Below are positions 53,048 through 64,000 of a stretch of 64,000 nucleotides of DNA, one piece after another; the first letter of the stretch is position 1; each line of letters starts with the position of its first letter. This stretch comes from an uncultured Roseovarius sp. (GTDB lineage Bacteria > Pseudomonadota > Alphaproteobacteria > Rhodobacterales > Rhodobacteraceae). Where the stretch lies: positions 372,001 through 436,000 of the forward strand of contig CANMFU010000002.1 of the NCBI GenBank assembly GCA_947497295.1, read 5' to 3'. The notes below the pieces were generated by a model. It ran no database searches and was not told where the DNA came from. It was given only the letters and a program-made list of their open reading frames with translations. The position numbers and the translations under genes are program-made.

Positions 53048-55798
53048 TCAGGCGACGCGCCCGTGGCAATGCTTGAACTTCTGGCCCGACCCGCACGGGC
53101 AGGCCGTGTTGCGGCCCGGATTACCCCATGTCGCCGGGTCACTTTCGTCAAAACCCGCAAGCGGCGCCTCCTGCGTGGTCTGCGCCGACGGCCGGCCATC
53201 CTCGCGCGGGGCTGCGGCATCGGTCTGGGCTTCCAGCGCGGCGCGTTCCTGCTTCATCTTTTGCAGCATGGCCTCCTGATCAGCCTGCGGCATGGGCTGA
53301 ACCTGCGCCAGCTTGCGTGTGACGTCCTGACGCAACGTGTCCAGCATCGTCTCGAACAGTTGGAACGCCTCGTTCTTGTATTCGTTCAGCGGGTCGCGCT
53401 GCGCGTAGCCGCGGAATCCGACAACGCTGCGCAGATGTTCCAGCATCAGCAGGTGATCGCGCCACTTCCCGTCGATCGTCTGAAGCAGTAATTGCTTTTC
53501 GATCATGCGCATGTTGGCCGGTCCGAAATCAACGGCCTTCTTAGCCATCAATTCGTTCGCGTGTTTTTCGATACGCTCGCTGATTTGTTCGTCGTCCACG
53601 CCTTCTTCGTCCGCCCAAGCCTGAACGGGCAGGTCCATGTTCAGCGCCTCGATGACAGCCTCGTGCAGGCCCTCCATGTCCCACTGATCGGCGTAGGTTT
53701 TGGGCGGCATGTACTGATCGACCAGATCGTCGATCACCTCGCCGCGCATGTCCTTGACGATTTCGCTCAGGTCGTCGGCGCGCATGATGTCGAGGCGTTG
53801 CTTGAAGATCACCTTGCGCTGCTCGTTCATCACGTCGTCGAATTTCAGCAGCTGCTTGCGAATGTCAAAGTTGCGCCCTTCGACCTTGGCCTGCGCGCGT
53901 TCCAGCGATTTGTTCACCCACGGGTGGATGATCGCCTCGTCCTCTTTCATGCCGAGGCCCGAGAGTACCTTTTCCAGCCGTTCGGAGCCGAAGATCCGCA
54001 TCAGATCGTCATCCAGCGACAAAAAGAAACTGGATTGCCCCGGATCGCCCTGACGGCCCGAGCGGCCGCGCAGCTGATTGTCGATCCGGCGGCTTTCGTG
54101 GCGTTCGGTGGCCAGAACAAACAGGCCGCCGGCGTCCTTGACTGCCTGCTCTTCGGTTTTGTGACCATCTTCGATGCGTGCGCGAATTTCGGCAGAATCG
54201 CCTTCCGGGTCGGCGGCAATCGCCTCGCGGATCTTCATCTCGATATTGCCGCCCAGCTTGATGTCGGTGCCGCGCCCGGCCATGTTGGTGGCGATGGTGA
54301 CCGCGCCCAGTTTGCCCGCGTCGCCAACGATCTGCGCCTCTTTTTCGTGCTGGCGCGCGTTCAGGACGTTATGGGTGATGCCTGCATCGGTCAGCATCTG
54401 GCTGAGCATCTCGGATTTTTCAATCGACGTGGTGCCGACCAACGTGGGCTGGCCCTTGGCGTTGGCTTCCTTGATCTCTTCGATCACGGCCTTGTATTTC
54501 TCGGCGGCGGTGCGGAAGACCGCGTCATCCTTGTCCACCCGCGCGATGGGGCGGTTTGTGGGCACCTCGACGACGCCCAGACCGTAGATCTCGGCAAATT
54601 CCTCGGCCTCGGTGGCGGCGGTGCCGGTCATGCCGGCCAGCTTGTCATAGAGGCGGAAATAATTCTGGAACGTCACCTGCGCCAGCGTCACATTTTCGGG
54701 CTGAATATCGACGCCTTCCTTGGCCTCGATGGCCTGGTGCAGGCCATCGGACAGGCGTCGGCCCGACATCATGCGACCGGTAAATTCATCGATCAGGGTG
54801 ACCTCGCGCTTTGGCGCCCCGCCGCCTTGGCGCCTTACCTCTTGCACGATGTAATCCTTGTCCCGCGTAAACAGCTTGTGCGCGCGCAGGCCTTGATTGA
54901 CGTGATGCACGATTGTCGTGCTTTCGGGATCATAGAGAGACTGATCCTCGGGCAGGATACCGCGTTCGACCAGCAGCGTTTCCAGAAACTCGTTGCCCTC
55001 GTCGGTGAAGGTGCAGCTGCGCGCCTTTTCGTCGATCTGGTAATGCTCTTCCTTCAGTTCGGGAATCAGCTTGTCGATGGAAAGATACAGCTCGCTGCGG
55101 TCCTGTGAGGGGCCGGAAATGATCAGCGGTGTGCGCGCCTCGTCGATCAGGATGCTGTCAACCTCGTCCACGATGGCAAAGTTATGGCCGCGCTGGCTCA
55201 TGTGAGTCAGCTCGGATTTCATGTTGTCGCGCAGATAATCGAAACCCAGCTCGTTATTGGTGGCGTAGGTCACATCACACGCATAAGCGCGCTGTTTTTC
55301 GTCCTCGTCCTGCTGGGGATAGACGACACCGGTGGTCATCCCCAGCGCGCCGAAAACGGCGCTCATCCATTCGGCGTCCCGCTTGGCCAGATAGTCGTTG
55401 ACGGTGACGATATGCACGCCCTTGCCGGTCAATGCGTTCAGGTAGGCCGGAAAGGTGGCGACCAGCGTTTTGCCCTCGCCGGTTTTCATCTCGGAAATGT
55501 TACCCTGATGCATGAAGATGCCGCCCATCAGCTGCACGTCAAATGCGCGCAGCCCCAGCGCCCGGCGCGCGGCCTCGCGGCAGTTGGCAAACGCCTCGGG
55601 CAAAAGGGAATCCAGCGCCTCGCCGTCCTGCGCCCGTTTGCGCAGCTCGCTTGTCTTGACCATGATGCCATGATCATCCAGCGCCTCGATCTCGGGCTCC
55701 AGCGCGTTAATTTTGTCGATCAGGGGGCGCGTTGCCTTGACCTTGCGGTCGTTCGGCGTGCCGAAAACCTTACGGGCGACCGTTCGAATACCCAGCAT
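53048..55798 (-). CDS. secA: Preprotein translocase ATPase
   Basis: 916 residues. Walker [14 protein letters not shown] [14 protein letters not shown], Walker [18 protein letters not shown], helicase motif [25 protein letters not shown], and a C-terminal zinc-binding end [17 protein letters not shown]. It drives Sec export with SecYEG. A TTG at 55810 precedes the chosen ATG at 55798 but is weaker. Divergent from the parvulin/argJ/mutT operon, with about 196 bp between. Confidence 0.96.
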   Translation of the reverse strand: MLGIRTVARKVFGTPNDRKVKATRPLIDKINALEPEIEALDDHGIMVKTSELRKRAQDGEALDSLLPEAFANCREAARRALGLRAFDVQLMGGIFMHQGNISEMKTGEGKTLVATFPAYLNALTGKGVHIVTVNDYLAKRDAEWMSAVFGALGMTTGVVYPQQDEDEKQRAYACDVTYATNNELGFDYLRDNMKSELTHMSQRGHNFAIVDEVDSILIDEARTPLIISGPSQDRSELYLSIDKLIPELKEEHYQIDEKARSCTFTDEGNEFLETLLVERGILPEDQSLYDPESTTIVHHVNQGLRAHKLFTRDKDYIVQEVRRQGGGAPKREVTLIDEFTGRMMSGRRLSDGLHQAIEAKEGVDIQPENVTLAQVTFQNYFRLYDKLAGMTGTAATEAEEFAEIYGLGVVEVPTNRPIARVDKDDAVFRTAAEKYKAVIEEIKEANAKGQPTLVGTTSIEKSEMLSQMLTDAGITHNVLNARQHEKEAQIVGDAGKLGAVTIATNMAGRGTDIKLGGNIEMKIREAIAADPEGDSAEIRARIEDGHKTEEQAVKDAGGLFVLATERHESRRIDNQLRGRSGRQGDPGQSSFFLSLDDDLMRIFGSERLEKVLSGLGMKEDEAIIHPWVNKSLERAQAKVEGRNFDIRKQLLKFDDVMNEQRKVIFKQRLDIMRADDLSEIVKDMRGEVIDDLVDQYMPPKTYADQWDMEGLHEAVIEALNMDLPVQAWADEEGVDDEQISERIEKHANELMAKKAVDFGPANMRMIEKQLLLQTIDGKWRDHLLMLEHLRSVVGFRGYAQRDPLNEYKNEAFQLFETMLDTLRQDVTRKLAQVQPMPQADQEAMLQKMKQERAALEAQTDAAAPREDGRPSAQTTQEAPLAGFDESDPATWGNPGRNTACPCGSGQKFKHCHGRVA

Positions 55799-55994
55799 GT
55801 TAAATCTCAATCCCGTTTGTGGTCCGCTCTGCGCCTGCCGACGGCTTGCCCCGTTTCCATTTCGCCCCTACATGGGGCAAGGTATCAGCGGGAAAGCCTG
55901 TGTTGTCAGGCGATGTAAGGGCCTGCTGTCTAAGTGTCAACGTTGCGCCCCCAGTGCGCGGCATCAACCGACCCAACTGCGAAGGAACCGCCAT

Positions 55995-56855
55995 ATGTTC
56001 GACCGTCTCAAACCAATTGCTGTCTCTGCCCTGCTTATGGGCTCTCTTGGCGCCGCGCCAGTCCTGGCCGAGGATGGCGCCCCGAGTGCTGACACCGTGG
56101 TCGCCACCGTCGGCGGCACCGATATTACCCTGGGCCATATGCTGATGCTGCGGGCGGGCCTGCCCGAACAGTTCGCGCAGGTACCGGCCGATGTTCTCTA
56201 TACCGGGATCCTCGACCAGCTGGTGCAGCAGACGCTGCTGGTAAACGTACATGACGGTGACCTGCCCCGGCAGGCAATCCTTGCGATGGAAAACGAACGG
56301 CGCGCGGTCATTGCGTCTGATGAGATGGCCAAGATCGTTGAAACAGTTGTGACGGACGAAGCGGTTCAGACCTATTTCGACGAGAATTACCTAAACAGCG
56401 ATGGCGTCACCGAATTCAAGGCCGCGCATATTCTGGTCGAAACCGAAGAAGAGGCGCAGAAACTAGCGGAAGAGGCCCGCGAGGGCGGAAATTTTGCTGA
56501 GTTGGCCAGGGAAAACTCTACCGGTCCGTCGGGTCCCAGCGGCGGCGACCTGGGCTGGTTCAGTGATGGGATGATGGTACAGCCGTTTCAGGACGCTGTC
56601 GCCCAGATGGAGCCGGGCAGCGTCAGTGATCCGGTTCAAACGCAATTCGGCTGGCACGTAATCAAGCTGGAGGAAACGCGCGAAAAGGGTGCGCCGGGTC
56701 TGGATGAGGTCCGCGGCGAGATCGAAGAAGCGCTTCGCCAAAAGGCCATTGAGGCCCGCATCACCGAATTGGAGGAAGCAGGCACCGTTGACCGCAAGGC
56801 AGGCGATGCGCTGGACCCCGAAGTTCTGAACCAGATCGACCTTTTGGAAGAGTAA
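55995..56855 (+). CDS. Periplasmic parvulin-type peptidyl-prolyl isomerase
   Basis: 286 residues. Signal peptide 1-24 (ends VLA-ED). An N-terminal SurA/PrsA-like helical region is followed by a parvulin domain at about residues 135-230: FKAAHILVETEEEAQKLAEE, GPSGPSGGDLGWFSDGMMVQ and TQFGWHVIKLEE. A folding helper for exported proteins, fitting its position opposite secA. GAAGGAA precedes the ATG. The frame upstream to 55713 is discarded. Confidence 0.92.
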   Translation: MFDRLKPIAVSALLMGSLGAAPVLAEDGAPSADTVVATVGGTDITLGHMLMLRAGLPEQFAQVPADVLYTGILDQLVQQTLLVNVHDGDLPRQAILAMENERRAVIASDEMAKIVETVVTDEAVQTYFDENYLNSDGVTEFKAAHILVETEEEAQKLAEEAREGGNFAELARENSTGPSGPSGGDLGWFSDGMMVQPFQDAVAQMEPGSVSDPVQTQFGWHVIKLEETREKGAPGLDEVRGEIEEALRQKAIEARITELEEAGTVDRKAGDALDPEVLNQIDLLEE

Positions 56856-56861
56856 TCAGAC

Positions 56862-58091
56862 GTGGCTAAAATTACCTCCGTCTCGCCTCTGGCGCCCGCT
56901 GCATTTCCGGATATTCCGGTCATCAAGGGTGTCCGTTTTGCCAGCATTGCCGCCGGCGTGCGCTATTCTGGTCGCACCGATGTGATGTTGGCGCATCTGG
57001 CGCCGGGCAGTACGGTGGCGGGGGTATTCACCCGTTCGTCGACCAGATCAGCGCCCGTTCTGGACTGCCAGTCCAAGATCGGGCGCAGCGGCGACGAGGG
57101 TGCGGCCATTATCGTAAACTCTGGAAATTCCAACGCCTTTACGGGACGTTACGGAGTGGAATCGGTCCATGCTGTAACAACCGCAGTTGCCGATGTGCTG
57201 GGCCTGCCTGCGCAGCGGGTGTTTTCCTCCTCTACCGGCGTTATCGGCGAGCCGATGAAGCATGAGCGCATTATTGCCTGCCTTGGCGACCTGAAAAGCG
57301 CCCTCAGCGAGGACGGCATCGAAAACGCCGCTCGCGCCATCATGACGACAGATACCTTTCCGAAAGGATCAACGACCGAGGTCGAAATTGAGGGCAAGAT
57401 CGTTCAGATCGCGGGCATCGCCAAAGGGTCCGGTATGATTGAGCCAGATATGGGCACGATGCTGGTCTATATCTTTACTGATGCAGAGGTCGATCAGCCG
57501 GTGCTGCAATCCATGGTGTCGGCGCTGAACCGCACCACGTTTAACTGCATCACGGTGGACAGTGATACGTCCACGTCTGACACATTGCTGGTTGGCGCAA
57601 CCGGTGCCTCTGGCGTGCGGATCACCGAACATTCCATTGGATTTATGGAAGGTTTGCGCCGCGTCATGCTGGACCTCGCGCAACAGGTGGTGCGCGATGG
57701 CGAAGGCGCGACCAAGCTGGTCGAGGTGTCTGTCACCGGCGCCGCCAGCGATGCAGACGCGCACAAACATGCCAAGGCAATCGCCAATTCGCCGTTGGTC
57801 AAGACAGCCATCGCAGGCGAAGATCCAAATTGGGGCCGCGTGGTCATGGCGATTGGCAAATCCGGTGCGCGCGCCGACCGGGACACGCTGGCGATCTGGT
57901 TTGGCGATATCAAGGTGGCTGAAAATGGCTGGGTCAGTCCCGAATATGACGAGGATCGCGCCGCTGCGTATATGAAACAGTCAGAGCTGATGATCCAGGT
58001 CGATCTGGGCCTTGGTGGCGGCACCGCCCGCGTCTGGACCTGCGATCTGACGCATGGCTATATCGACATCAACGCCGACTACCGCTCGTGA
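56862..58091 (+). CDS. argJ: Bifunctional glutamate N-acetyltransferase / ornithine acetyltransferase
   Basis: 409 residues, GTG start 6 bp after the parvulin stop. Transfers acetyl from N-acetylornithine to glutamate in arginine synthesis. The self-cleavage site is MGTMLVYIFTD with Thr199 as nucleophile; Gly replaces the usual Ala before it. SGNSNAFTG, AKGSGMIEPDM and EDPNWGRVVMAIGKSGA are conserved. Overlaps mutT by 4 bp. Confidence 0.96.
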   Translation: MAKITSVSPLAPAAFPDIPVIKGVRFASIAAGVRYSGRTDVMLAHLAPGSTVAGVFTRSSTRSAPVLDCQSKIGRSGDEGAAIIVNSGNSNAFTGRYGVESVHAVTTAVADVLGLPAQRVFSSSTGVIGEPMKHERIIACLGDLKSALSEDGIENAARAIMTTDTFPKGSTTEVEIEGKIVQIAGIAKGSGMIEPDMGTMLVYIFTDAEVDQPVLQSMVSALNRTTFNCITVDSDTSTSDTLLVGATGASGVRITEHSIGFMEGLRRVMLDLAQQVVRDGEGATKLVEVSVTGAASDADAHKHAKAIANSPLVKTAIAGEDPNWGRVVMAIGKSGARADRDTLAIWFGDIKVAENGWVSPEYDEDRAAAYMKQSELMIQVDLGLGGGTARVWTCDLTHGYIDINADYRS

Positions 58092-58486
58092 AGGTGGTTC
58101 TGGTTTCGGCGGTCGCCCTCATCGACGTAGATGGGCGGGTCCTGCTTGCGCAGCGACCCGAGGGTAAATCAATGGCCGGTCTGTGGGAATTTCCCGGAGG
58201 TAAGGTTGAGCCGAATGAGACTCCCGAGGCGGCGCTGATCCGCGAATTGCAGGAGGAACTGGGCATTGACACATGGGCCAGTTGCCTTGCGCCGCTGACC
58301 TTTGCCAGCCATTCCTATGACGATTTTCACCTACTGATGCCGCTGTTTGCCTGCCGTAAATGGAACGGTATCGTGCAGGGGCGCGAAGGGCAGGCGCTGA
58401 AATGGGTACGCGCGAACGACCTCAGGAAGTACCCGATGCCCCCTGCCGATATTCCGCTGATCTCTATCTTGCGCGACTGGCTTTGA
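58088..58486 (+). CDS. mutT: 8-oxo-dGTP diphosphatase
   Basis: 132-residue Nudix hydrolase. The Nudix box GX5EX7REUXEEXGU is intact (GKVEPNETPEAALIRELQ, then EELGID), and it is preceded by GLWEFPGGK as in MutT. Removes oxidised dGTP and prevents mutation. Third gene of the parvulin-argJ-mutT operon beside secA, an old neighbourhood also seen as secA-mutT in enterobacteria. Confidence 0.93.
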   Translation: MKVVLVSAVALIDVDGRVLLAQRPEGKSMAGLWEFPGGKVEPNETPEAALIRELQEELGIDTWASCLAPLTFASHSYDDFHLLMPLFACRKWNGIVQGREGQALKWVRANDLRKYPMPPADIPLISILRDWL

Positions 58487-58510
58487 TCACTTCGCACAGG
58501 ACCAGATAGC

Positions 58511-58539
58511 AAAAGGGCGCCCGTTCAGGCGCCCCTTTT
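58511..58539. terminator. Bidirectional terminator between mutT and infB
   Basis: AAAAGGGCGCC pairs with GGCGCCCCTTTT (one bulged C) around CGTTCA, with a T-run on both strands. It separates the convergent mutT and infB genes. Confidence 0.8.
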
Positions 58540-58561
58540 AATGTCCATCGCACAACGGGGA

Positions 58562-61048
58562 TCAATCCAGAGTACGAACAATTTCCTCGCGCTCGAAGAT
58601 TTCGATCACGTCATCGGGGCGGATGTCATCATAGCGCTCGAACGCCATGCCACATTCCTGACCCGACTGAACCTCTTTCACCTCGTCCTTGAAGCGCTTG
58701 AGCGTTTTCAGCGTGCCTTCGTGGATCACAACATCGTCGCGCAGCAGGCGCACACCGGCAGAGCGGCGCGCAACGCCTTCTGTGACAAGGCAACCAGCAA
58801 CGTTCCCGACACCCGTGACCTTGAAGACTTGCTTGATCTTGGCGTAACCGATGAACTTTTCTCGGATCTCGTTGCTCAGCAGGCCAGATGCGGCCGCCTT
58901 CACGTCGTCGACCAGATCGTAGATCACCGAATAATACCGGATCTCCACACCCTTCTGGTTGGCGCTTTGACGTGCCGGTGCGTTTGCCCGGACGTTGAAG
59001 CCCAGAACAGGCGCGCCAGACGCTTCGGCAAGACTGATGTCGCTTTCTGTAATGGCCCCGACGCCCGAATGAAGCACGCGCACGCGCACCTCGTCATTGC
59101 CGATCTTTTCCATCGCCTGCGCGATGGCCTCGGCCGAGCCCTGAACGTCTGCCTTAACAAGAATGGCCATTTCGGCGATATTCTTGCTTTCCTTGGCCTG
59201 CGCCATCAGCTGATCGAGTGTCACGGCAGCGCCGGCTGCGGCGCGTTTTTCCTTGGCGGCATTGGCGCGATATTCTGCAATCTCACGCGCCTGCGCTTCA
59301 GTGTCGACAACGTTCAGAACGTCGCCTGCCGCAGGTGCACCGTTGATGCCCAGCACCTCGACCGGGACAGAGGGGCCGGCCTTTTTGACGCGCTCGCCCT
59401 TGTCGTTGATCAGTGCACGAACCTTGCCGTACTGCTCGCCCACGACAAAGATATCGCCCTGACGCAGCGTGCCTTTCTGGATCAGCACGGTCGCAACAGG
59501 GCCGCGACCCACGTCAAGCTGTGCCTCGATCACGGCACCTTCGGCGGCGCGGTTCGGGTTTGCCTTCAGTTCAAGGATCTCAGCCTGAAGCGCGATAGCC
59601 TCCAGCAGATTGTCCAAACCCTGACCCGTTTTGGCGCTGACTTCGACGTCCTGCACATCGCCCGACATTGCCTCGACGACGATTTCGTGCTGCAACAGAT
59701 CGGTCCGCACTTTTTGCGGGTTCGCAGCAGGCTTGTCGATCTTGTTGATCGCGATGATCATCGGCACCTTGGCCGCCTTGGCGTGGTTGATCGCCTCGAC
59801 GGTCTGAGGCATGACGGCATCGTCAGCAGCAACCACCAGCACGACGATGTCGGTCACTTCGGCGCCGCGCGAGCGCATTGATGTGAACGCGGCGTGACCG
59901 GGCGTGTCGAGGAACGACAGGACCGAACCGCCTGCCGTCTTGACCTGATAGGCGCCGATATGCTGCGTGATTCCGCCCGCTTCGCCGGACTGAACCTTGG
60001 CGTCGCGGATGGCGTCCAGCAGGGACGTTTTACCGTGGTCGACATGGCCCATGATGGTGATGACCGGCGGACGCGGCAGCATGTCCTCGGGCTTGTCTTC
60101 GATTTTGGCGATCACGTCCTCCACGTCGGCATCCGAGACGCGCACGACCCGGTGACCGAATTCCTCGATGATCAGCTCGGCAGTGTCGGCGTCGATCGCC
60201 TGATTCTGCGTCACCATCATGTCGTTGTTCATGAGCGCCTTGACCACATCGGCCACGCGCTCGGCCATGCGGTTGGCCAGCTCGGCCACGGCAATGGTTT
60301 CGGGCAGTTGCACGTCGCGGATGATCTTTTCACGTTCCTGCGTGCCGCCCATTGCCTTCTGGCGGTTGCGCTCTTGCTTGCGCTTCATCGCGGCCATGGA
60401 TTTCTGGCGGCCGCCTTCGCCGCCCGAAAGCGCCTGATTCAGCGTCAGTTTGCCCGAGCGGCGATGGTCCTCGCCCATGCCCTTGCCCTTGGCGGGGCGC
60501 TTGGTTTCTGTGTCGCGATCCTGCTTGCGCGGAGTCGATGTCGGCGCGGGACCACCGCGCGGGGCGACGCGGGCGGTATCCGGCTCGGACGGGGCGGCTG
60601 CCTGCTTGGCTGCGTCCTCGGCGGCGCGGCGCTGGCGCGCGTCCTCTTCTTCCTTGGCTTTGAGGGCCTCAATGCGCTCCTGCTCTTCACGCTCCTTGGC
60701 TTCGGCATCGTCGCGGCGGCGCTGGCGCTCTTCCTCGCGCTCCTTTTCTTCGGCTTCGCGGCGTGCGGCATCCTCGCCCTCGCGGGCTTTGGCAGCCTGA
60801 AGCGCCTTCATCCGGCGCTCCATCTCGGCGTCGGAAATGCCGGCGGGACGCTTGGAGGGGTCGCCAATGGGCGCGGGTTTGCCAGCGCCAGCCATGTTGC
60901 CGGCACCCGGTTTGGGCACAACAACGCGCTTGCGCTTGGTTTCCACCACGACGTTCTTGGTCCGGCCATGGCTGAAGCTTTGCTTCACGTTGCCCGCACG
61001 CGGACCGCCACGAACACCCAATGTCTTCTTTCCGTCGTTGTCGCTCAT
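58562..61048 (-). CDS. infB: Translation initiation factor IF-2
   Basis: 828 residues. A long, charged N-terminal region (about 85-230, high in Glu/Arg/Ala: [20 protein letters not shown]) is followed by the GTPase domain: [37 protein letters not shown]. It positions initiator tRNA on the ribosome. The high-Glu/Arg repeat generates long open frames on the opposite strand, which are artefacts. Overlaps the YlxR gene by 4 bp. Confidence 0.96.
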   Translation of the reverse strand: MSDNDGKKTLGVRGGPRAGNVKQSFSHGRTKNVVVETKRKRVVVPKPGAGNMAGAGKPAPIGDPSKRPAGISDAEMERRMKALQAAKAREGEDAARREAEEKEREEERQRRRDDAEAKEREEQERIEALKAKEEEDARQRRAAEDAAKQAAAPSEPDTARVAPRGGPAPTSTPRKQDRDTETKRPAKGKGMGEDHRRSGKLTLNQALSGGEGGRQKSMAAMKRKQERNRQKAMGGTQEREKIIRDVQLPETIAVAELANRMAERVADVVKALMNNDMMVTQNQAIDADTAELIIEEFGHRVVRVSDADVEDVIAKIEDKPEDMLPRPPVITIMGHVDHGKTSLLDAIRDAKVQSGEAGGITQHIGAYQVKTAGGSVLSFLDTPGHAAFTSMRSRGAEVTDIVVLVVAADDAVMPQTVEAINHAKAAKVPMIIAINKIDKPAANPQKVRTDLLQHEIVVEAMSGDVQDVEVSAKTGQGLDNLLEAIALQAEILELKANPNRAAEGAVIEAQLDVGRGPVATVLIQKGTLRQGDIFVVGEQYGKVRALINDKGERVKKAGPSVPVEVLGINGAPAAGDVLNVVDTEAQAREIAEYRANAAKEKRAAAGAAVTLDQLMAQAKESKNIAEMAILVKADVQGSAEAIAQAMEKIGNDEVRVRVLHSGVGAITESDISLAEASGAPVLGFNVRANAPARQSANQKGVEIRYYSVIYDLVDDVKAAASGLLSNEIREKFIGYAKIKQVFKVTGVGNVAGCLVTEGVARRSAGVRLLRDDVVIHEGTLKTLKRFKDEVKEVQSGQECGMAFERYDDIRPDDVIEIFEREEIVRTLD

Positions 61049-61677
61049 TTGGTCTTCTTCCCTTTCCGATGGCCGCTGCCATCGTCCGAAACGCGCAGGC
61101 CCTTGAGCCTTGCCGCCTCATCTACAACACGTTGCGTCAAACCACCAGCGGACAGTGCCGCGTGGATTGTGGTTTGTCGCCCGAAGGCCTGTCCCAGCTC
61201 ATCGGCGGTCAGCCAGCCGATGAAATTGCCGTAATGCGGCGTGCTGAGCTTGGATTTCCCGCGCTCGGACCCGTCGCTGGCCTGTATCAAAACTACGGCC
61301 TCTTCCTTGTCCAGACTGGCCTTTACCTTCTCATAGCCCGAAACGGCACGACCGCTTTTGCGGGCAAGGCTGATCAGGTTGACCACCCGCGCCGCCAGCA
61401 GGGATTCGACCCAATCGGTCAGACCGTCCGGCACCTGCACCGGCTGCTTGGCAGCGCGGGAAAACAGGCCTTTTGTCGCCGCCTTGTCCAGCGCGGCACG
61501 GTCGGCGGAGACCCAGATGCCCCGGCCCGGCAGTTTCTCCATCAGGTCGGGGGCAATCTGCCCCTCCGGCCCGATCACGAACCGGATCAGCCCGAAAACC
61601 GGCTGCACTTCGCCTGTGGCGATGCATTTACGCTCGGGACCATCTTCATGGTCTTTGGGTTGCCCACCGCGGCCCAT
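61045..61677 (-). CDS. YlxR/DUF448 RNA-binding protein
   Basis: 210 residues. YlxR part: [20 protein letters not shown] with the conserved R-x-C-I-x-T motif and [17 protein letters not shown] second half (from about residue 95) looks like a ribosomal L7Ae-like domain ([34 protein letters not shown]). Sits between nusA and infB as in most bacteria. Probably binds RNA in transcription-translation control. Confidence 0.88.
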   Translation of the reverse strand: MGRGGQPKDHEDGPERKCIATGEVQPVFGLIRFVIGPEGQIAPDLMEKLPGRGIWVSADRAALDKAATKGLFSRAAKQPVQVPDGLTDWVESLLAARVVNLISLARKSGRAVSGYEKVKASLDKEEAVVLIQASDGSERGKSKLSTPHYGNFIGWLTADELGQAFGRQTTIHAALSAGGLTQRVVDEAARLKGLRVSDDGSGHRKGKKTK

Positions 61678-61698
61678 CAGGTTCTCCGAAGCCTGAGA

Positions 61699-63309
61699 TC
61701 AGGCCTCGGACTCCTCCTCGGTTTCGTCTTCTTCTGTCCCGCCCGCCAACTCGGCCGGATCGACCCAGCCCAGCATGACGCGCGCCGTCATCACCATTGT
61801 CTGCGCTTCTTCCAGCGAGACGTCGAAAGATTCCAGCAAGCCTTCGTCTTTGACCCGCTCGCCGTCCTGAACGGTCCAGCCGCCGGCCAATTCCCAATCG
61901 GCGCAGGTTGCAAAATCTTCCAGCGTCTTCACGCCATCCTCGGCCAGCGCAAGCACCATTTGGGGTGTCAGCCCTTCGAATTCAACCAGGCTGTCCTCGA
62001 CACCCAGCTCGCGCGCCTTGTCCAGCGCAGCCTTGGCCTTGGCCTCGATGATGTCGCGGGCGCGGGCCTGAAGCTCCTGCGCGGTGTCGTCGTCGATGCC
62101 GTCGATCACCATCAATTCATCCAGATCGACATACGCGACCTCTTCGAGACTGGTGAAACCCTCAGACACCAGAAGCTGGGCAAAGAATTCGTCCAAATCG
62201 AGATTTTCCATGAAGAGGCCGGTGCGCTCCTCGAATTCTTTCTGGCGGCGCTGGCTGTCTTCAGCCTCGGTCATGATGTCGATGTCCAGACCGGTCAGCT
62301 GGCTGGCAAGGCGCACGTTCTGGCCGCGGCGGCCGATGGCAAGGCTCAGCTGTTCTTCGGGGACGACCACGTCGATCTTGCCGGCCTCTTCGTCCAGAAC
62401 CACCTTGGTGACTTCGGCAGGTTGCAGCGCGTTCACAAGGAATGTGGGCTGGTCGTCGTTCCACGGAATGATGTCGATCTTCTCGCCCTGAAGCTCGTTT
62501 ACGACGGCCTGAACACGGCTGCCGCGCATACCGACGCAGGCGCCGACCGGGTCGATGGAGCTGTCATAGCTGATCACGGCGATCTTGGCGCGGCTGCCGG
62601 GGTCGCGGGCGACGGCCTTGATTTCGATGATGCCGTCATAGATTTCCGGCACTTCCATCTTGAACAGCTCGGCCATGAATTCCGGCGCGGTGCGCGACAG
62701 GAAGATCTGCGGTCCGCGCTGCTCGCGGCGCACGTCCTTGATGTAGCAGCGGATGCGATCACCGGGGCGGTATGCCTCGCGGCCGATCTTTTCGTTCCGG
62801 CGCAGGATCGCTTCGCCGCGGCCCACGTCGACGATGACGTTGCCGTATTCCTCGCGCTTGACGAGGCCGTTGATGATGGTGCCGGCGCGGTCCTTGAATT
62901 CTTCGAACTGGCGGTCACGCTCGGCCTCGCGGACCTTTTGCAAGATCACCTGCTTGGCCGATTGCGCCGCGATTCGACCCATTTCGACCGGGGGAACCTC
63001 TTCGGAAAACTCGTCACCGATTTGCGGGTCGGCCATGTATTGCTTGGCTTCCTCGACGGTGAATTCGGCCTGATAGTTTTCGACCTCATCATCGGCGACA
63101 ACGGTGCGCACGCGGGTGAATGTCGCGCGGCCCGTCTTGCGGTCGATGCTGACGCGGATATCCATTTCGGCGCCATAGCGGGATTTCGCGGCGCGGCTGA
63201 GCGATTCTTCCATCGCCTCGACCACCAGACCGGGGTCGATCATCTTTTCGCGGGCCACGGCCTCGGCGGTTTGCAGCAGCTCAAGCTGATTTGCAGATGT
63301 GATAGCCAT
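61699..63309 (-). CDS. nusA: Transcription termination/antitermination factor NusA
   Basis: 536 residues. An N-terminal polymerase-binding domain, an S1 domain ([19 protein letters not shown]), two KH domains ([38 protein letters not shown]) and two C-terminal acidic HhH-like repeats ([37 protein letters not shown]). The acidic end [11 protein letters not shown] is typical. Second gene after rimP. Confidence 0.96.
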   Translation of the reverse strand: MAITSANQLELLQTAEAVAREKMIDPGLVVEAMEESLSRAAKSRYGAEMDIRVSIDRKTGRATFTRVRTVVADDEVENYQAEFTVEEAKQYMADPQIGDEFSEEVPPVEMGRIAAQSAKQVILQKVREAERDRQFEEFKDRAGTIINGLVKREEYGNVIVDVGRGEAILRRNEKIGREAYRPGDRIRCYIKDVRREQRGPQIFLSRTAPEFMAELFKMEVPEIYDGIIEIKAVARDPGSRAKIAVISYDSSIDPVGACVGMRGSRVQAVVNELQGEKIDIIPWNDDQPTFLVNALQPAEVTKVVLDEEAGKIDVVVPEEQLSLAIGRRGQNVRLASQLTGLDIDIMTEAEDSQRRQKEFEERTGLFMENLDLDEFFAQLLVSEGFTSLEEVAYVDLDELMVIDGIDDDTAQELQARARDIIEAKAKAALDKARELGVEDSLVEFEGLTPQMVLALAEDGVKTLEDFATCADWELAGGWTVQDGERVKDEGLLESFDVSLEEAQTMVMTARVMLGWVDPAELAGGTEEDETEEESEA

Positions 63310-63314
63310 GGATT

Positions 63315-63905
63315 TCAGTCCTCCTCAGAACCGGTGTCAGTCTGGATTTCGTCAAAATTGGTTTCGTCGATGTCGCCGCCGTTCAGCGCGCCAGCCGCCT
63401 TGCGCTGACGCAGCATTTCTTTGATCAACTCGTCTGTCAGGACCAGCTTGGCATCGGCCAGCCAGTCAAATTCAAGGCCAATTGTGCCTTCGTCGACATT
63501 GATCAGCACCTCGGTGCCCTCAACCCCTGCCAGCATCCCCTTGAAGCGTTTGCGCCCGTCGATCAGTTCGTTCGTCTCAATCTTGGCCTCGTAGCCCTCG
63601 AACGCTTCAAAATCCTTGAGCCGGGTCAGCGGGCGGTCGATGCCGGGGCTGGAGACCTCAAGCGTATAGGCCTCGGCCAGGGGATCCTCGACATCGAGCG
63701 TGGCACTGACGGCGGTGGAAATCCGCGCGCAGTCATCAACCTCGATACCGCCCTCGGGCCGCTCGACCATGATCTGAAGCGTATGGTATTTGCCGCCCAT
63801 CAGCCGCACGCGCACCAACTCGAACCCCATGTCCTCGATCACGGGTGTGATGATCTCGGCCATGCGGCGGTCAATGGCGGCTTTGGCGATAAGGTCGTTG
63901 GTCAT
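63315..63905 (-). CDS. rimP: Ribosome maturation factor RimP
   Basis: 196 residues. N-terminal domain [20 protein letters not shown], then [20 protein letters not shown] and [20 protein letters not shown], all hallmark RimP. Assists 30S assembly. The ATG at 63905 gives the family start; the longer frame to 63974 crosses the upstream terminator and is rejected. First gene of the rimP-nusA-ylxR-infB operon. Confidence 0.95.
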   Translation of the reverse strand: MTNDLIAKAAIDRRMAEIITPVIEDMGFELVRVRLMGGKYHTLQIMVERPEGGIEVDDCARISTAVSATLDVEDPLAEAYTLEVSSPGIDRPLTRLKDFEAFEGYEAKIETNELIDGRKRFKGMLAGVEGTEVLINVDEGTIGLEFDWLADAKLVLTDELIKEMLRQRKAAGALNGGDIDETNFDEIQTDTGSEED

Positions 63906-63946
63906 GGCGATCAGGTCAGTCTCTCTCAGCAGGTGCCGGCAAGCAC

Positions 63947-63970
63947 AAAAAAACGGGCGCGCGGCCCGTT
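63947..63970 (-). terminator. Minus-strand terminator upstream of rimP
   Basis: On the minus strand AACGGGC-CGCGC-GCCCGTT runs into at least seven T. It ends the gene upstream of rimP; the last bases of the window read on that strand as FTPKRTTG and a TAA at 63974-63976, so a gene probably enters from the right edge and ends here. rimP must therefore start from a promoter within about 40 bp, or by read-through. Confidence 0.75.
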
Positions 63971-64000
63971 GCATTATCCGGTGGTGCGCTTCGGTGTGAA

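Noticed and set aside
53492..55108. 538-codon open frame opposite secA
   Set aside because: Shadow of secA on a GC-rich genome; no recognisable domain.
58541..63408. Very long plus-strand open frames (446, 446 and 795 codons) opposite infB and nusA
   Set aside because: They mirror the strongly biased codons of infB and nusA, lack family motifs and ribosome sites, and have unnatural His/Arg/Leu-rich composition.

Overview
The window reads as chromosomal DNA of a marine alphaproteobacterium of the Rhodobacteraceae (Roseobacter group). The evidence is high G+C, a complete Rhodobacter-type gene transfer agent (GTA) structural cluster, the DMSP genes dddQ and acuI, the pdhA-pdhB-pdhC order with a lipoyl domain fused to E1-beta, an FAD-domain/SelD fusion, and rimP-nusA-ylxR-infB. 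No rRNA, tRNA, CRISPR array or intact insertion sequence was recognised.

Layout. 1-3724 (-): an ABC importer of the polyamine/opine class (binding protein, ATPase, two permeases; the last gene runs off the edge). 3904-4744 (-): a LysR-type regulator broken by three frameshifts. 4841-13229 (+): a catabolic operon with a PuuB-like amine oxidase, a second complete importer of the same class, a GMC dehydrogenase, an enolase-superfamily enzyme and a small cupin. 13374-16623: mnmH and an FAD-selD fusion, convergent and overlapping by 32 bp (selenium use in tRNA). 17035-18665: kdsB-kdsA (Kdo synthesis). 18694-22176: a DMT exporter, an M81/MlrC peptidase and acuI.

22391-37311 is the GTA head-tail cluster, g1 to g15. 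It is complete and collinear with the Rhodobacter capsulatus type, but the DMSP lyase gene dddQ lies on the opposite strand between the large terminase (g2) and the portal (g3). A strong intrinsic terminator follows g2. The leader upstream of g1 has a good promoter-like sequence with a palindrome inside its spacer, followed within about 30 nt by a terminator-like hairpin. The g5-g6 gap is also rich in hairpins, whereas most other GTA genes abut or overlap. These features suggest an unusual transcriptional layout for a GTA and are the most interesting part of the window.

The rest is mostly housekeeping: cysE; an outer-membrane barrel; the pyruvate dehydrogenase operon; ftsB; an aidB-like dehydrogenase; class I aldolase and pgk; two cyclophilins and a DUF4336 protein; a secreted protein plus a PstS-like/OmpA fusion; secA; a parvulin, argJ and mutT; and the infB operon. 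Several convergent pairs are separated by bidirectional terminators. Many start codons were moved inward from the longest possible reading frame on the basis of Shine-Dalgarno spacing, signal peptides or family length; these choices are stated per gene.
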